Assembly (NCBI RefSeq): GCF_000725385.1 | Contig: NZ_CP008884.1 | Span: 1,798,001-1,862,000 of the forward strand | DNA: 64,000 bases | From: Dyella japonica A8 | GTDB lineage: Bacteria > Pseudomonadota > Gammaproteobacteria > Xanthomonadales > Rhodanobacteraceae | Direction of reading: 5' to 3' | In this document: positions 46,560 to 53,366 of the stretch, in pieces | How the letters are laid out: each line of letters opens with the position of its first letter | Position numbering within the stretch: position 1 is the first letter of the stretch | Position numbers and translations under genes: made by a program | Notes under the pieces: model-generated | Database searches by the model: none | The model's input: the letters and a program-made list of their open reading frames with translations, nothing else | Told to the model about the DNA's origin: nothing

Positions 46560-46988
46560 ATGGCTACCCCGAGCGATCTCCCGTTGAGCCTGTACAAGGC
46601 CAATACCGAGTTTCAGCTGCGCGTGAACAAGCTGGTGATGGAGAACTGGAAGAAGTGGCTGGAATTGTCCACGCGCGCCATGGACGACGGTATCGCCGAG
46701 CAGCAGGCGAGGGTGGAGCAGTTGATCAAGGCCCAGGACTGGGCGGCGCTGGCGAGCATGCCGGCGGACGCGTTCTGGCGTCAGCTGCAACAGCGCATGG
46801 GCGATGCCAGCGTCACCAACCAGATTGCCGCCAACGTACAGGCGCATTTCGCCAAGGCCCTGCAGGACGCCGTGCAGACCTGGCAGAAGGACACCGCCAG
46901 CGCCCTTGGCCAGGTCGGCGAGGTGGGCCTGGCCGAGCCATGGAAGGACATACTTTCGCCCTGGGGCAAGTTCCATCCCACGACCTGA
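46560..46988 (+). CDS. Phasin family protein
   Basis: A 142-residue helical protein resembling phasins, the amphipathic proteins that coat polyhydroxyalkanoate granules: SLYKANTEFQLRVNKLVMEN near the start, repeated glutamine/alanine-rich helices (EQQARVEQLIKAQDWAALAS), and ALQDAVQTWQKDTASAL near the end. GAGGG lies upstream of the ATG. No polyhydroxyalkanoate synthase or depolymerase is nearby, so the link to granules rests on family resemblance only. A hairpin (46998-47027) follows the stop. Confidence 0.72.
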   Translation: MATPSDLPLSLYKANTEFQLRVNKLVMENWKKWLELSTRAMDDGIAEQQARVEQLIKAQDWAALASMPADAFWRQLQQRMGDASVTNQIAANVQAHFAKALQDAVQTWQKDTASALGQVGEVGLAEPWKDILSPWGKFHPTT

Positions 46989-47504
46989 TCCATGCTGGTG
47001 ACGCCCGGTAGGTTTCCCGGGCGTCACGCTCGTTGTCCTCCCCCGGTGCAACGGGGTGCATCCCCGCACGCGAGGCTCCCGAACGCGTCGTTCTGCCCAT
47101 TCCATCGCGTTACCGCGGCACCGGTCATGGTGAACTGCGCGGCCGCCGTGATGGCCGCTGTGGCGAAGGCGGCCGGGCGGGCGAGTCCGGTATCGGGCGA
47201 TGATCTTGGGAAAGGTCATCCGGATTCCCCGTCTTGTCACACAGGTTTAGTTAGCTAGGGGGCTCAGCCGGCCGATGACGGCGCTTGCTGCGTCGGCGGT
47301 CGGGGGCAACGAATGGGTGGAGTGAGTTCCGGGCATGGCTCAGTGGGGGCGTGCTGGCAATGTGCCGGCGGATAGTCGGGAAGGAAGGCATGGCGTGCGT
47401 TACGTACGTTCCCGTGCGTTCCGCCGTGACCGGGTGACGCGAACGCTGACAGCGTTCGCGGTGGGGGCGTGCTTGTGCGATCAGTTGCCGGTGGTCATCC
47501 GGTG
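46989..47504. other. 516-bp intergenic region with two hairpins
   Basis: No convincing gene. After the phasin stop is an 11-bp perfect stem (46998-47008 with 47017-47027) without a T-tract. Further on, CGCGAACGCT-GAC-AGCGTTCGCG (47438-47460) is a perfect 10-bp-arm hairpin 45 bp before the next start codon, placed where it could affect translation or mark a regulator site. Open frames here lack family features. Confidence 0.6.
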
Positions 47505-48173
47505 ATGCGTTACGCCGTCTATTTCTGTCCCGCGCCAGCAAGTGCGCTGGCGGCCCTGGGGCGAGACTGGGTGAGCCGGGAGCTTGCCGCCCAGGGCATT
47601 CCAGGCATCGCGCTCAGCCGCTGGAACGCGATGCTGGCGGACGTCCGGCGTTATGGCTGGCACGCCACGTTGCGCTCGCCTTTTACCTTGTCGCCGGATG
47701 TCGACCTCAACGATCTTCGCCGGGCACTGCAGGCGGTGGCGAGGTCGCATGCCCCCTTCAACCTCACGTTGCGCTACGCCCGCCTCGCCGGCTTCCCCGC
47801 GCTACGTCCACTCGGCGAGTGCAGGGCGGCGAATGCGCTTGCCGCCGCCTGCATCGAGGCAGTAGAGCCACTGCGCCTGCCGCTGGCGGAGAACGATTTC
47901 CAGCGCCGCGCCTCGGGCCTCGACGCCATCGAAACCCATTACCTTGGTCGTTACGGATATCCCTACGTGTTTGAACGCTACCGCTTTCACATGACGCTAT
48001 CGGCTCCGGCTTCCGTTGAGGAAGAGCGCGCCTTGCAACGCTGGTTGTCGCTGCGGGCCTCCATGCTGCCAACGGCGCGCATCGATGCCTTGACCCTATG
48101 CGTGGAGTCGTCGCCGGGCGCGGCTTTCGAGCCCCTCGAGCGCATCGCGCTGCACAAGGTTTCGGCGGCCTGA
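47505..48173 (+). CDS. DUF1045 protein (2H phosphoesterase-like)
   Basis: A 222-residue protein of the DUF1045 family, often annotated as a phosphonate-metabolism protein because it can neighbour phn genes. Two HxT/S motifs about 120 residues apart, WHATLRSPF and FHMTLSAP, are the hallmark of 2H phosphoesterases that hydrolyse 2',3'- or 1,2-cyclic phosphates. The start is the ATG before RYAVYFCP, which opens the family's first strand. No phn genes are seen here, so the substrate is unknown. Confidence 0.85.
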   Translation: MRYAVYFCPAPASALAALGRDWVSRELAAQGIPGIALSRWNAMLADVRRYGWHATLRSPFTLSPDVDLNDLRRALQAVARSHAPFNLTLRYARLAGFPALRPLGECRAANALAAACIEAVEPLRLPLAENDFQRRASGLDAIETHYLGRYGYPYVFERYRFHMTLSAPASVEEERALQRWLSLRASMLPTARIDALTLCVESSPGAAFEPLERIALHKVSAA

Positions 48174-48373
48174 CCGCGGCGCGCCAGTGGCACCGTTGGT
48201 CGTGGACTGACGACGCCACATGGACGCGGAGAATGGCCCGCGCCGACTCACGCGCGCTTGACGCGCATGCGAGGAATCTCGATCACGAGGCGGCCCTCGC
48301 CGGCACGGGAGCCTGTTCCCGCATGCTGCCCCAGTCGCCTGGCATTCCTGGTGAAACGCCCGGGGAGCGTGCC

Positions 48374-48832
48374 ATGAAAAAAACCGTGTGGATCGTGGTC
48401 GCCAACCGTGGCGTCGCCCGGTTGTTCCAGGCCAGCCAGCCGACGGGGCCGCTGGAAGAGATGGATGCCTTCATTCACCCGGAGGCGAGGTTGCGCGACC
48501 AGGATCTGGTCACCGACCGGCCGGGGCGCGGCTTCGAACGATCCGGCCCGGGTAGCCACGCAGAAGAGCCCGATAGTTCCGTGGCCGAGGTGGAAGCGGG
48601 CCATTTCGCGCTGGAGCTTTCACGGTTCCTCCTCAAGGGGCGCCAAGAAGGGCGCTTCGACGCGCTGGTCCTGATTGCCGCGCCCGGGTTCCTGGGCTCG
48701 CTCCGGGACCGCCTGAACGGCTCCATGAAGGACCGGATCCTGCTGGAGGTGGCCAAGAACCTCGTCCACTTGGATGCGCATGCCGTCCGCAGCTATCTGC
48801 CTGAGCGCCTCTACTCGGCGGTAGAGGCCTGA
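48374..48832 (+). CDS. Host attachment family protein
   Basis: A 152-residue soluble protein of the host-attachment family (Rossmann-like, named from an Agrobacterium plant-attachment gene). KTVWIVVANRGVARLFQA is the N-terminal strand, then a disordered acidic linker (SHAEEPDSSVAEVEAGHFA), and ALVLIAAPGFLGSLRDRL with the helix-forming SYLPERLYSA end. Function in non-pathogens is unproven; the fold relates to archaeal release-factor-like domains. A GGGGAG ribosome-binding site lies seven bases before the ATG. Confidence 0.82.
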   Translation: MKKTVWIVVANRGVARLFQASQPTGPLEEMDAFIHPEARLRDQDLVTDRPGRGFERSGPGSHAEEPDSSVAEVEAGHFALELSRFLLKGRQEGRFDALVLIAAPGFLGSLRDRLNGSMKDRILLEVAKNLVHLDAHAVRSYLPERLYSAVEA

Positions 48833-48958
48833 GGCCGCGGTCCCGCTGGCGTGGCGGGGCAAGATCTTGCGCCAAGGCCGGAATATGCCAGGTGGCGAGG
48901 GAAGCGCTGAATGGTCACATTCACGACTTGGTGCCGAAATGTTTGAACGATTGCACAT

Positions 48959-48986
48959 TTGAAGTGACGGGGTGAGCTACGATAGT
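48959..48986 (+). promoter_or_regulatory. Candidate sigma-70 promoter for the MASE1 gene
   Basis: TTGAAG (48959-48964), 16-bp spacer, GATAGT (48981-48986); each box has four of six consensus bases. AGTGAC and GTCACT half-sites flank the -10 region, which may mark an operator. About 115 bp remain to the ATG. Confidence 0.4.
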
Positions 48987-49100
48987 AGGGGTAAGTCACT
49001 GGGGCGCTTTACGGGGATTTCACGTCCCGCCCAATCTCAATGGCCGCTTACGCTAGGGGACACGGCGTAGGCGAGGGGCAGTTAAGAACAGGGGAATGCC

Positions 49101-50702
49101 ATGCTGGATGCACCGTGGGCTAATCCGTGGTTCCGCCGCATGGGAATCGCAGTCTCGTACGGGCTGCTGATTTACCTGGTTCGCCAGGTGTCCATCACCC
49201 ACTTCCTGTTGCTGACGGGCGTGCATCTCACGGTGCTGCTCCTCACGCGTTATCGCGACTGGCCAGCCCTGGTGATCGGCGAGGTGGCGGCGCTGATCCC
49301 CATCACCATCGAGTGCCTGGACCAATGGGGCTACGGCGTTCCTTGGGGTCTCTTCAATATCGTTCCCGGCATCGTGGTCATGGCACCGGTGGTATGGCTT
49401 GTGCGCGAGCGCTGGCCGATCATGACGTCGCGTCACACGCTGAACATGGGTTCCCTGCTCGGGTGTGCGCTGGTGCTGTCTTTCGTCATGACGGGCTACA
49501 ACATCGCCTCCATGACGGTCATGAACCTGCCCGCGGGCTATGTCGCGCATTACGACAAGCTGTGCGTCGAATGGGTGCTGGGCAACTACCTTGGCATTCT
49601 CGCGGTAACGCCCGTCGCCTTGTTCGCTCATCAATTGTTCAATGGCGCCCGCTTGCGCGAGGTAGGCGTACGCTTGCTGGACAACCGGACGGTGCTCGAC
49701 AGCATTTTCCTGGTCATCCCCACACTGCTGCTTTTGGTCTGGATCGGCCTGGAGTCTGCCCGCGTTCGGCAGATCGCGCAGGTGGCCATGTTCCTTCCCA
49801 TCGTCTGGCTGGCCATGCGCCACGGTTGGCAGGGAGCGGCGATCGGTGGCACGGCATCCAGTCTGGCCGTGGTCGCGCTGATGCCCGCCACCTACGACCA
49901 GCAGACCATGCAGGCGGAGGCCATTGTCGCCTTCGCGATTTCGTCCATGCTGCTGCTCGGAGCGCGCATCGGTGCGTTGCACCAGCATGCGGAGCAGGAG
50001 CGAATGGACGTCCGGATGGCCTTGGCGCTGGCGCAGCGAAACGTGCACATCGGCGAGATGCAGCTACGCACGACCTCGCTGGCGCTGGAGCAGATTCGCG
50101 AAACGGTTCAGGCCAGTTTTTCGATGATGATGTCGCGGCTGCGCCACCTGCAGCCGACGATCGAGGATCGCAGTTATCACCGTCAGGCCCTGGTTGCACA
50201 AGACCAGCTGTTTCGCCTGGCGGACAGCCTGTACCCGGTTTCCTGGCGCGAGCGCGGCTTGCCGGCCGCCTTGCGCGAAGGGGCCATTCCGCGCGCACTC
50301 GACGAAACCGGCGTGGGCTACTGGTGCGATCTCCGTGGCCCGTTGAGCAGGCTTTCCCAGACGCTGCACCTGGCGATCTATCGGCTGGTGGTTGAAGTGG
50401 TGGCCGACGCCTGTGCCAAGCGCAATATCAGCGAAGTCATCGTGCGTGTGCGCTGTGGGGAAAAGGGCGGGCGTCGTTGGGCTCTGGTGAGCATGATTTT
50501 CCGCGACACGGCTTCGACGTCGGGCAATGTGCGCTGGGATGAACTGCTCCCGCGCGTGATGCGTTCCACCAGCGGCATGGGCTGGGCTGGCATCCGCGAT
50601 CGTGCCATGACCTTTGAGGGTGACGCCCGCGAGCATCTGATTGCCAACGGGCGTCGCGTAAGCCTGTTGCTGCTCGATCCAATCACGATCAGCGGCGTAT
50701 AA
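49101..50702 (+). CDS. MASE1-domain membrane protein with degenerate kinase-like C-terminus
   Basis: A 533-residue protein. Residues about 10-300 are a MASE1 sensory membrane domain of eight to ten helices (HFLLLTGVHLTVLLLTRYRD, GLFNIVPGIVVMAPVVWLV). A coiled region follows (EQERMDVRMALALAQRNVHI), then a segment shaped like the dimerisation and ATPase parts of NarX/UhpB-type histidine kinases: LHLAIYRLVVEVVADACAKR resembles the N-box helix and GMGWAGIRDRAMTFEGD the G-box. But the phospho-acceptor His, the N-box Asn and the DxG are not evident, so it is probably a catalytically dead sensor or scaffold. No response regulator is adjacent. Confidence 0.8.
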   Translation: MLDAPWANPWFRRMGIAVSYGLLIYLVRQVSITHFLLLTGVHLTVLLLTRYRDWPALVIGEVAALIPITIECLDQWGYGVPWGLFNIVPGIVVMAPVVWLVRERWPIMTSRHTLNMGSLLGCALVLSFVMTGYNIASMTVMNLPAGYVAHYDKLCVEWVLGNYLGILAVTPVALFAHQLFNGARLREVGVRLLDNRTVLDSIFLVIPTLLLLVWIGLESARVRQIAQVAMFLPIVWLAMRHGWQGAAIGGTASSLAVVALMPATYDQQTMQAEAIVAFAISSMLLLGARIGALHQHAEQERMDVRMALALAQRNVHIGEMQLRTTSLALEQIRETVQASFSMMMSRLRHLQPTIEDRSYHRQALVAQDQLFRLADSLYPVSWRERGLPAALREGAIPRALDETGVGYWCDLRGPLSRLSQTLHLAIYRLVVEVVADACAKRNISEVIVRVRCGEKGGRRWALVSMIFRDTASTSGNVRWDELLPRVMRSTSGMGWAGIRDRAMTFEGDAREHLIANGRRVSLLLLDPITISGV

Positions 50703-50715
50703 CGCCGCTGATCGT
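50685..50715. terminator. Terminator built around the MASE1 gene stop codon
   Basis: A perfect 13-bp stem (50685-50697 with 50703-50715), CAGCGGCG with CGCCGCTG, followed by TTCTT. The TAA stop codon (50700-50702) lies in the five-base loop, so the last codons form one arm. It may also serve the convergent gene ending at 50725. Confidence 0.85.
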
Positions 50716-50724
50716 TTCTTCCGC

Positions 50725-51189
50725 TTATTGCGGGTTATGCGAGCTGCATTGTGCCGGATCACCCGAGCAAGCGGCAGCTGCTTTCAACTGCATCGTGCCG
50801 TCGCTGAGTGGCGTGGCTGTCACCGTGGTGGCGGAGTCCTGATAGACCGTGGTGGGCGTAGCGGCGGCCGCTGCCGGCGCCACGAGGGGCGCCTGTTGCG
50901 GCGTGCTCACCAACTGCGAGAAACGGCCCACCGGTAGCGTGATGAACTGGCCGTTCGCAGTGCCTACGGCGCCGAGCACATTGCCATTCAGATCGTTGAC
51001 CTGCACGAACTGGATACCGCCCAGCGTAAATACGTAAGCGTGGTAGTTCGGGCTGCTGCTGACGTCCGCCGCGTTGGGCCAGGCTTGACCAAGGCCGGAA
51101 GTGGGCGACTGTTGAGCGAAGACGGCCCCCGACACAGCGAGAGCCAGCACGCCAAAAAGGCATGCACGGGACGAGAGCGCTTTCAACAT
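50725..51189 (-). CDS. Exported hypothetical protein, 154 aa
   Basis: Not recognised. A signal peptide (ACLFGVLALAVSGAVFAQ) leads into a short soluble domain, YHAYVFTLGGIQFVQVNDLN then GNVLGAVGTANGQFITLPVG, that reads like one strand-rich module, and a low-complexity alanine/proline tail ending in a Cys pair (ACSGDPAQCSSH). The gene lies next to an AT-richer gene-free stretch; an inverted repeat GTCACA-N5-TGTGAC sits 66 bp upstream of the start. Confidence 0.75.
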   Translation of the reverse strand: MLKALSSRACLFGVLALAVSGAVFAQQSPTSGLGQAWPNAADVSSSPNYHAYVFTLGGIQFVQVNDLNGNVLGAVGTANGQFITLPVGRFSQLVSTPQQAPLVAPAAAAATPTTVYQDSATTVTATPLSDGTMQLKAAAACSGDPAQCSSHNPQ

Positions 51190-51254
51190 ATGGGACCCCT
51201 TTACTGGTGATGTGCTCAGGCATTGAGCATCGGCCCGAATGTATCACCAACTTA

Positions 51255-51271
51255 GTCACAGACCTTGTGAC
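51255..51271. promoter_or_regulatory. Inverted repeat GTCACA-N5-TGTGAC
   Basis: A perfect 6-bp dyad (51255-51260 and 51266-51271), 66 bp upstream of the exported hypothetical gene on the minus strand. The half-sites are oriented the opposite way to a CRP site, so it is likely to bind something else if anything. Confidence 0.35.
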
Positions 51272-51464
51272 CGTAGGCTATTTAGCGGCGATATTTGCCG
51301 GAAATGCGTAAACAAAAGCCATTATTTATGCGAAGCACTGGCCGCGACACAAACTGCTAATGAAAAAAGTGTCTGGCTTATTGGTTGACCGCGGCTTGGG
51401 TAATGGTTTTTGCCTTGTTGATTCAGCCGTCCAGAATGAAATGCACGGCCCATAGCGGGCATTA

Positions 51465-51486
51465 AAATGTGATCTACATCACGTTT
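51465..51486. promoter_or_regulatory. Near-consensus CRP/Clp-type binding site
   Basis: The core TGTGATCTACATCACG (51468-51483) matches the CRP dyad TGTGA-N6-TCACA except for its last base, and with flanks 20 of the 22 positions agree with the E. coli ideal site. In xanthomonads the Clp protein of this family binds similar sequences. No recognised gene starts close by on either strand. Confidence 0.6.
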
Positions 51487-51610
51487 CGTCTCAATCTGCT
51501 GAATGGCCGTAGACAAGGCCTGCGGTGTCCGGCATCGGTGGCCAGCATGACCTAATGGCCGTGCGTTGACTGCCTGATTATTCTTCCCCGGTTTTATGCA
51601 TGCACGCGTG

Positions 51611-51636
51611 TGCCGAAGCGTCGGCATATTTTTATT
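51611..51636 (+). terminator. Weak terminator-like hairpin
   Basis: A 6-bp stem TGCCGA with TCGGCA around AGCG (51611-51626), then TATTTTTATT. It would end a plus-strand transcript begun near the CRP-like site, giving an RNA of roughly 100-130 bases. Confidence 0.4.
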
Positions 51637-51850
51637 GCACCGATTTATTCGGCCGCCCGTCGTGCATTACATCCATGCACGTATAAATAGGCTTGCCTTG
51701 CTCCGTTGCATCATTGACGGTGGACATGGCTTTATCGCATCGACCCATCGAGCATTTGACGCGCTGCCCATGTGATGGTGCAGGGCGTGAAAATCACCAT
51801 GGAACATGTGGCGCGGCGAACAGCAGGAGGCGGAAGTTTTTCCGCGCGAA

Positions 51851-51882
51851 AAAAAGCCCGCTTCTTGCGAAGCGGGCTTTTT
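51851..51882 (-). terminator. Intrinsic terminator of tRNA-Phe
   Basis: A 14-bp perfect stem (51851-51864 with 51869-51882), GCCCGCTTC with GAAGCGGGC around TTGC, and a U-tract on the minus strand. It ends transcription 7 bp after the tRNA 3' end. Confidence 0.92.
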
Positions 51883-51889
51883 CAAAACA

Positions 51890-51965
51890 TGGTGGCCGGG
51901 GACGGAATCGAACCGCCGACACGGGGATTTTCAATCCCCTGCTCTACCAACTGAGCTACCCGGCC
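51890..51965 (-). tRNA. tRNA-Phe (GAA)
   Basis: A 76-base tRNA on the minus strand, folding as a full cloverleaf with encoded CCA. The acceptor stem is GGCCGGG paired with CCCGGCC, the D-loop contains AGCTCAGTTGGTAGAGC, the anticodon loop TTGAAAA carries GAA, and the T-arm has GGTTCGATTCC. It has its own promoter in the end of yggX and its own terminator. Confidence 0.98.
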
Positions 51966-52006
51966 GGAATGCCTGCGAGCACCAGAGATGCCGCGTGGAG
52001 CCGTGC

Positions 52007-52035
52007 ATTAAATCGGAAGCGGGGCGATTCGTCAA
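52007..52035 (-). promoter_or_regulatory. Promoter of tRNA-Phe
   Basis: On the minus strand, -35 TTGACG (52030-52035), a 17-bp spacer and -10 TTTAAT (52007-52012), leaving about a 35-base leader before the tRNA. The -35 overlaps the yggX stop codon. A GC-rich discriminator follows the -10, typical of stringently controlled stable-RNA promoters. Confidence 0.75.
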
Positions 52036-52310
52036 GACTCCGTGTTCGGAGCGACGTAGCCCTCGGGCTGCTTCACGTCACCGCCAAACAGGAACTTCTC
52101 CATTTCCGCGCTCAGGAACTGGCGCGATTTCGGGTCCAGCGGGTTGAGCCGGTACTCGTTCAGCAGCATGGTCTGGTGGGCCAGCCATTGCTGCCAGGCC
52201 TCCTTGGAAATCTCGGTGTAAATGCGCTGTCCCAACGGGCCGGGCCACGGGGCGAAATCCAGGCCTTCGGCGTCGCGGCCGAGCTTGGCGCAGTGAACGA
52301 TACGACTCAT
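52032..52310 (-). CDS. yggX: Probable Fe(2+)-trafficking protein YggX
   Basis: A 92-residue member of the YggX family, which protects iron-sulfur clusters from oxidation and may donate iron. The signature [20 protein letters not shown] holds the conserved cysteine, and [20 protein letters not shown] and [17 protein letters not shown] complete the family pattern. It follows mutY, which encodes an iron-sulfur enzyme, as in E. coli. The initiation region is a 14-bp tandem duplication, giving an additional out-of-frame ATG just upstream. Confidence 0.95.
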   Translation of the reverse strand: MSRIVHCAKLGRDAEGLDFAPWPGPLGQRIYTEISKEAWQQWLAHQTMLLNEYRLNPLDPKSRQFLSAEMEKFLFGGDVKQPEGYVAPNTES

Positions 52311-52325
52311 GCGATACGACTCATC
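52298..52325. repeat. 14-bp tandem duplication over the yggX start codon
   Basis: CGATACGACTCATG (52298-52311) is followed immediately by CGATACGACTCATC (52312-52325), a 13-of-14 match. On the minus strand the upstream copy supplies an out-of-frame ATG that reads five codons to a TGA overlapping the real start (ATGA). Confidence 0.85.
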
Positions 52326-52334
52326 GTTGATGGA

Positions 52335-53366
52335 TCAGAGATTGTGCAGCAGCGTGCGGACAGGGGCGGGCAGGCCGAGCGCGGCACGCTCGCCGGCGTC
52401 GCACCAGCGCAGGCTGGCATTATCGGCGATGCGCGGGTGCGCTGTCGCCTCGTCGAACAGCAGCGGTTCGACCTTGAGCCGGTAATGGCTGAAAACGTGG
52501 ACGAACGGCGCCAGTGACTGCGCGTCATCGATCCTGGCCAGGGACTGCGCCGTGCGCCAGGCATGGTCATGGTTACTGGCCTCGGGAAGGCTCCACAGGC
52601 CCGACCAGACACCTTGCGGTCCGCGGCGTTCGAGCAGCACGCGTCCTTCAGCATCACGCAGGATCAGCATCACCGTGTCTCGCGTCGGCACGGCTTTTCC
52701 GGGCTTGGCGCTCGGCAGCTGAGCGGTGAGGTTGTCGCGTTTGGCGACACAGTCGCCGGCCAGCGGGCAGCGGTCGCACACGGGCTTCGTGCGCACGCAG
52801 ACCGTGGCGCCAAGGTCCATGATGGCCTGGGTGTAGTCGGCGGTGCGTTCGGCGGGAGTCAGTGCATCGGCATGCTGCCAGAGCACTTTCTCCACGGCAC
52901 TTTGTCCCGGATGGCCGTGGATGCCCAGATACCGGGTGAGCACGCGCTTGACGTTGCCGTCGAGTATCGGGAAACGCAGCCCATGCGCCTGCGCCAGGAT
53001 GGCGCCTGCGGTGGAACGGCCGATGCCCGGCAGGTCGGCCAGCGCCTCGAAATCGCGCGGCAATTGGCCGTCGTGCTTTTCCACGCAGATCTGCGCCGCG
53101 CGCTGCAGGAAGCGAGCGCGACGGTAGTAGCCCAGGCCAGACCACAGCGCGAGCACCGTGTCTTCGTGCGCGGCGGCGAGGTCGCGCAGCGTGGGCAGCG
53201 CGGCCACGAAGCGCTGGAAATACGGGATGACGGTGACGACCTGCGTCTGCTGGAGCATCACTTCCGACAGCCACACGCGATAGGCATCGCGCGGGTGTTG
53301 CCAGGGCAGGTCTTTGCGGCCGTGTTCGTCGAACCAGGCCAGCAGGGCGTTGGCAAAGGGATTCAT
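52335..53366 (-). CDS. mutY: A/G-specific adenine glycosylase MutY
   Basis: A 343-residue MutY that removes adenine mispaired with 8-oxoguanine. The catalytic Glu35 is in RVWLSEVMLQQTQV, the helix-hairpin-helix is LPGIGRSTAGAI, the catalytic Asp in FPILDGNVKRVL, and the [4Fe-4S] ligands are the four cysteines of CVRTKPVCDRCPLAGDC. A C-terminal NUDIX-like domain (LILRDAEGRVLLERRGPQGV) recognises 8-oxoguanine. It overlaps the AsmA-like gene by four bases and lies 24 bp before yggX. Confidence 0.97.
   Translation of the reverse strand: MNPFANALLAWFDEHGRKDLPWQHPRDAYRVWLSEVMLQQTQVVTVIPYFQRFVAALPTLRDLAAAHEDTVLALWSGLGYYRRARFLQRAAQICVEKHDGQLPRDFEALADLPGIGRSTAGAILAQAHGLRFPILDGNVKRVLTRYLGIHGHPGQSAVEKVLWQHADALTPAERTADYTQAIMDLGATVCVRTKPVCDRCPLAGDCVAKRDNLTAQLPSAKPGKAVPTRDTVMLILRDAEGRVLLERRGPQGVWSGLWSLPEASNHDHAWRTAQSLARIDDAQSLAPFVHVFSHYRLKVEPLLFDEATAHPRIADNASLRWCDAGERAALGLPAPVRTLLHNL

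Larger units (their letters stand above)
51190..51889. other. 700-bp AT-richer region without a recognisable gene
   Basis: Base composition drops visibly below the surroundings. It contains an inverted repeat (51255-51271), a near-consensus CRP/Clp site (51465-51486), a hairpin plus T-rich run (51611-51636) and the tRNA-Phe terminator (51851-51882). Open frames such as the minus-strand one at 51322-51627 have no family features. A small RNA, a decayed mobile element or a remnant gene are all possible. Confidence 0.6.

Noticed and set aside
51322..51627. A 101-codon minus-strand gene in the AT-richer gap.
   Set aside because: No ribosome-binding site, no domain, and it would place the CRP-like site inside the coding region.
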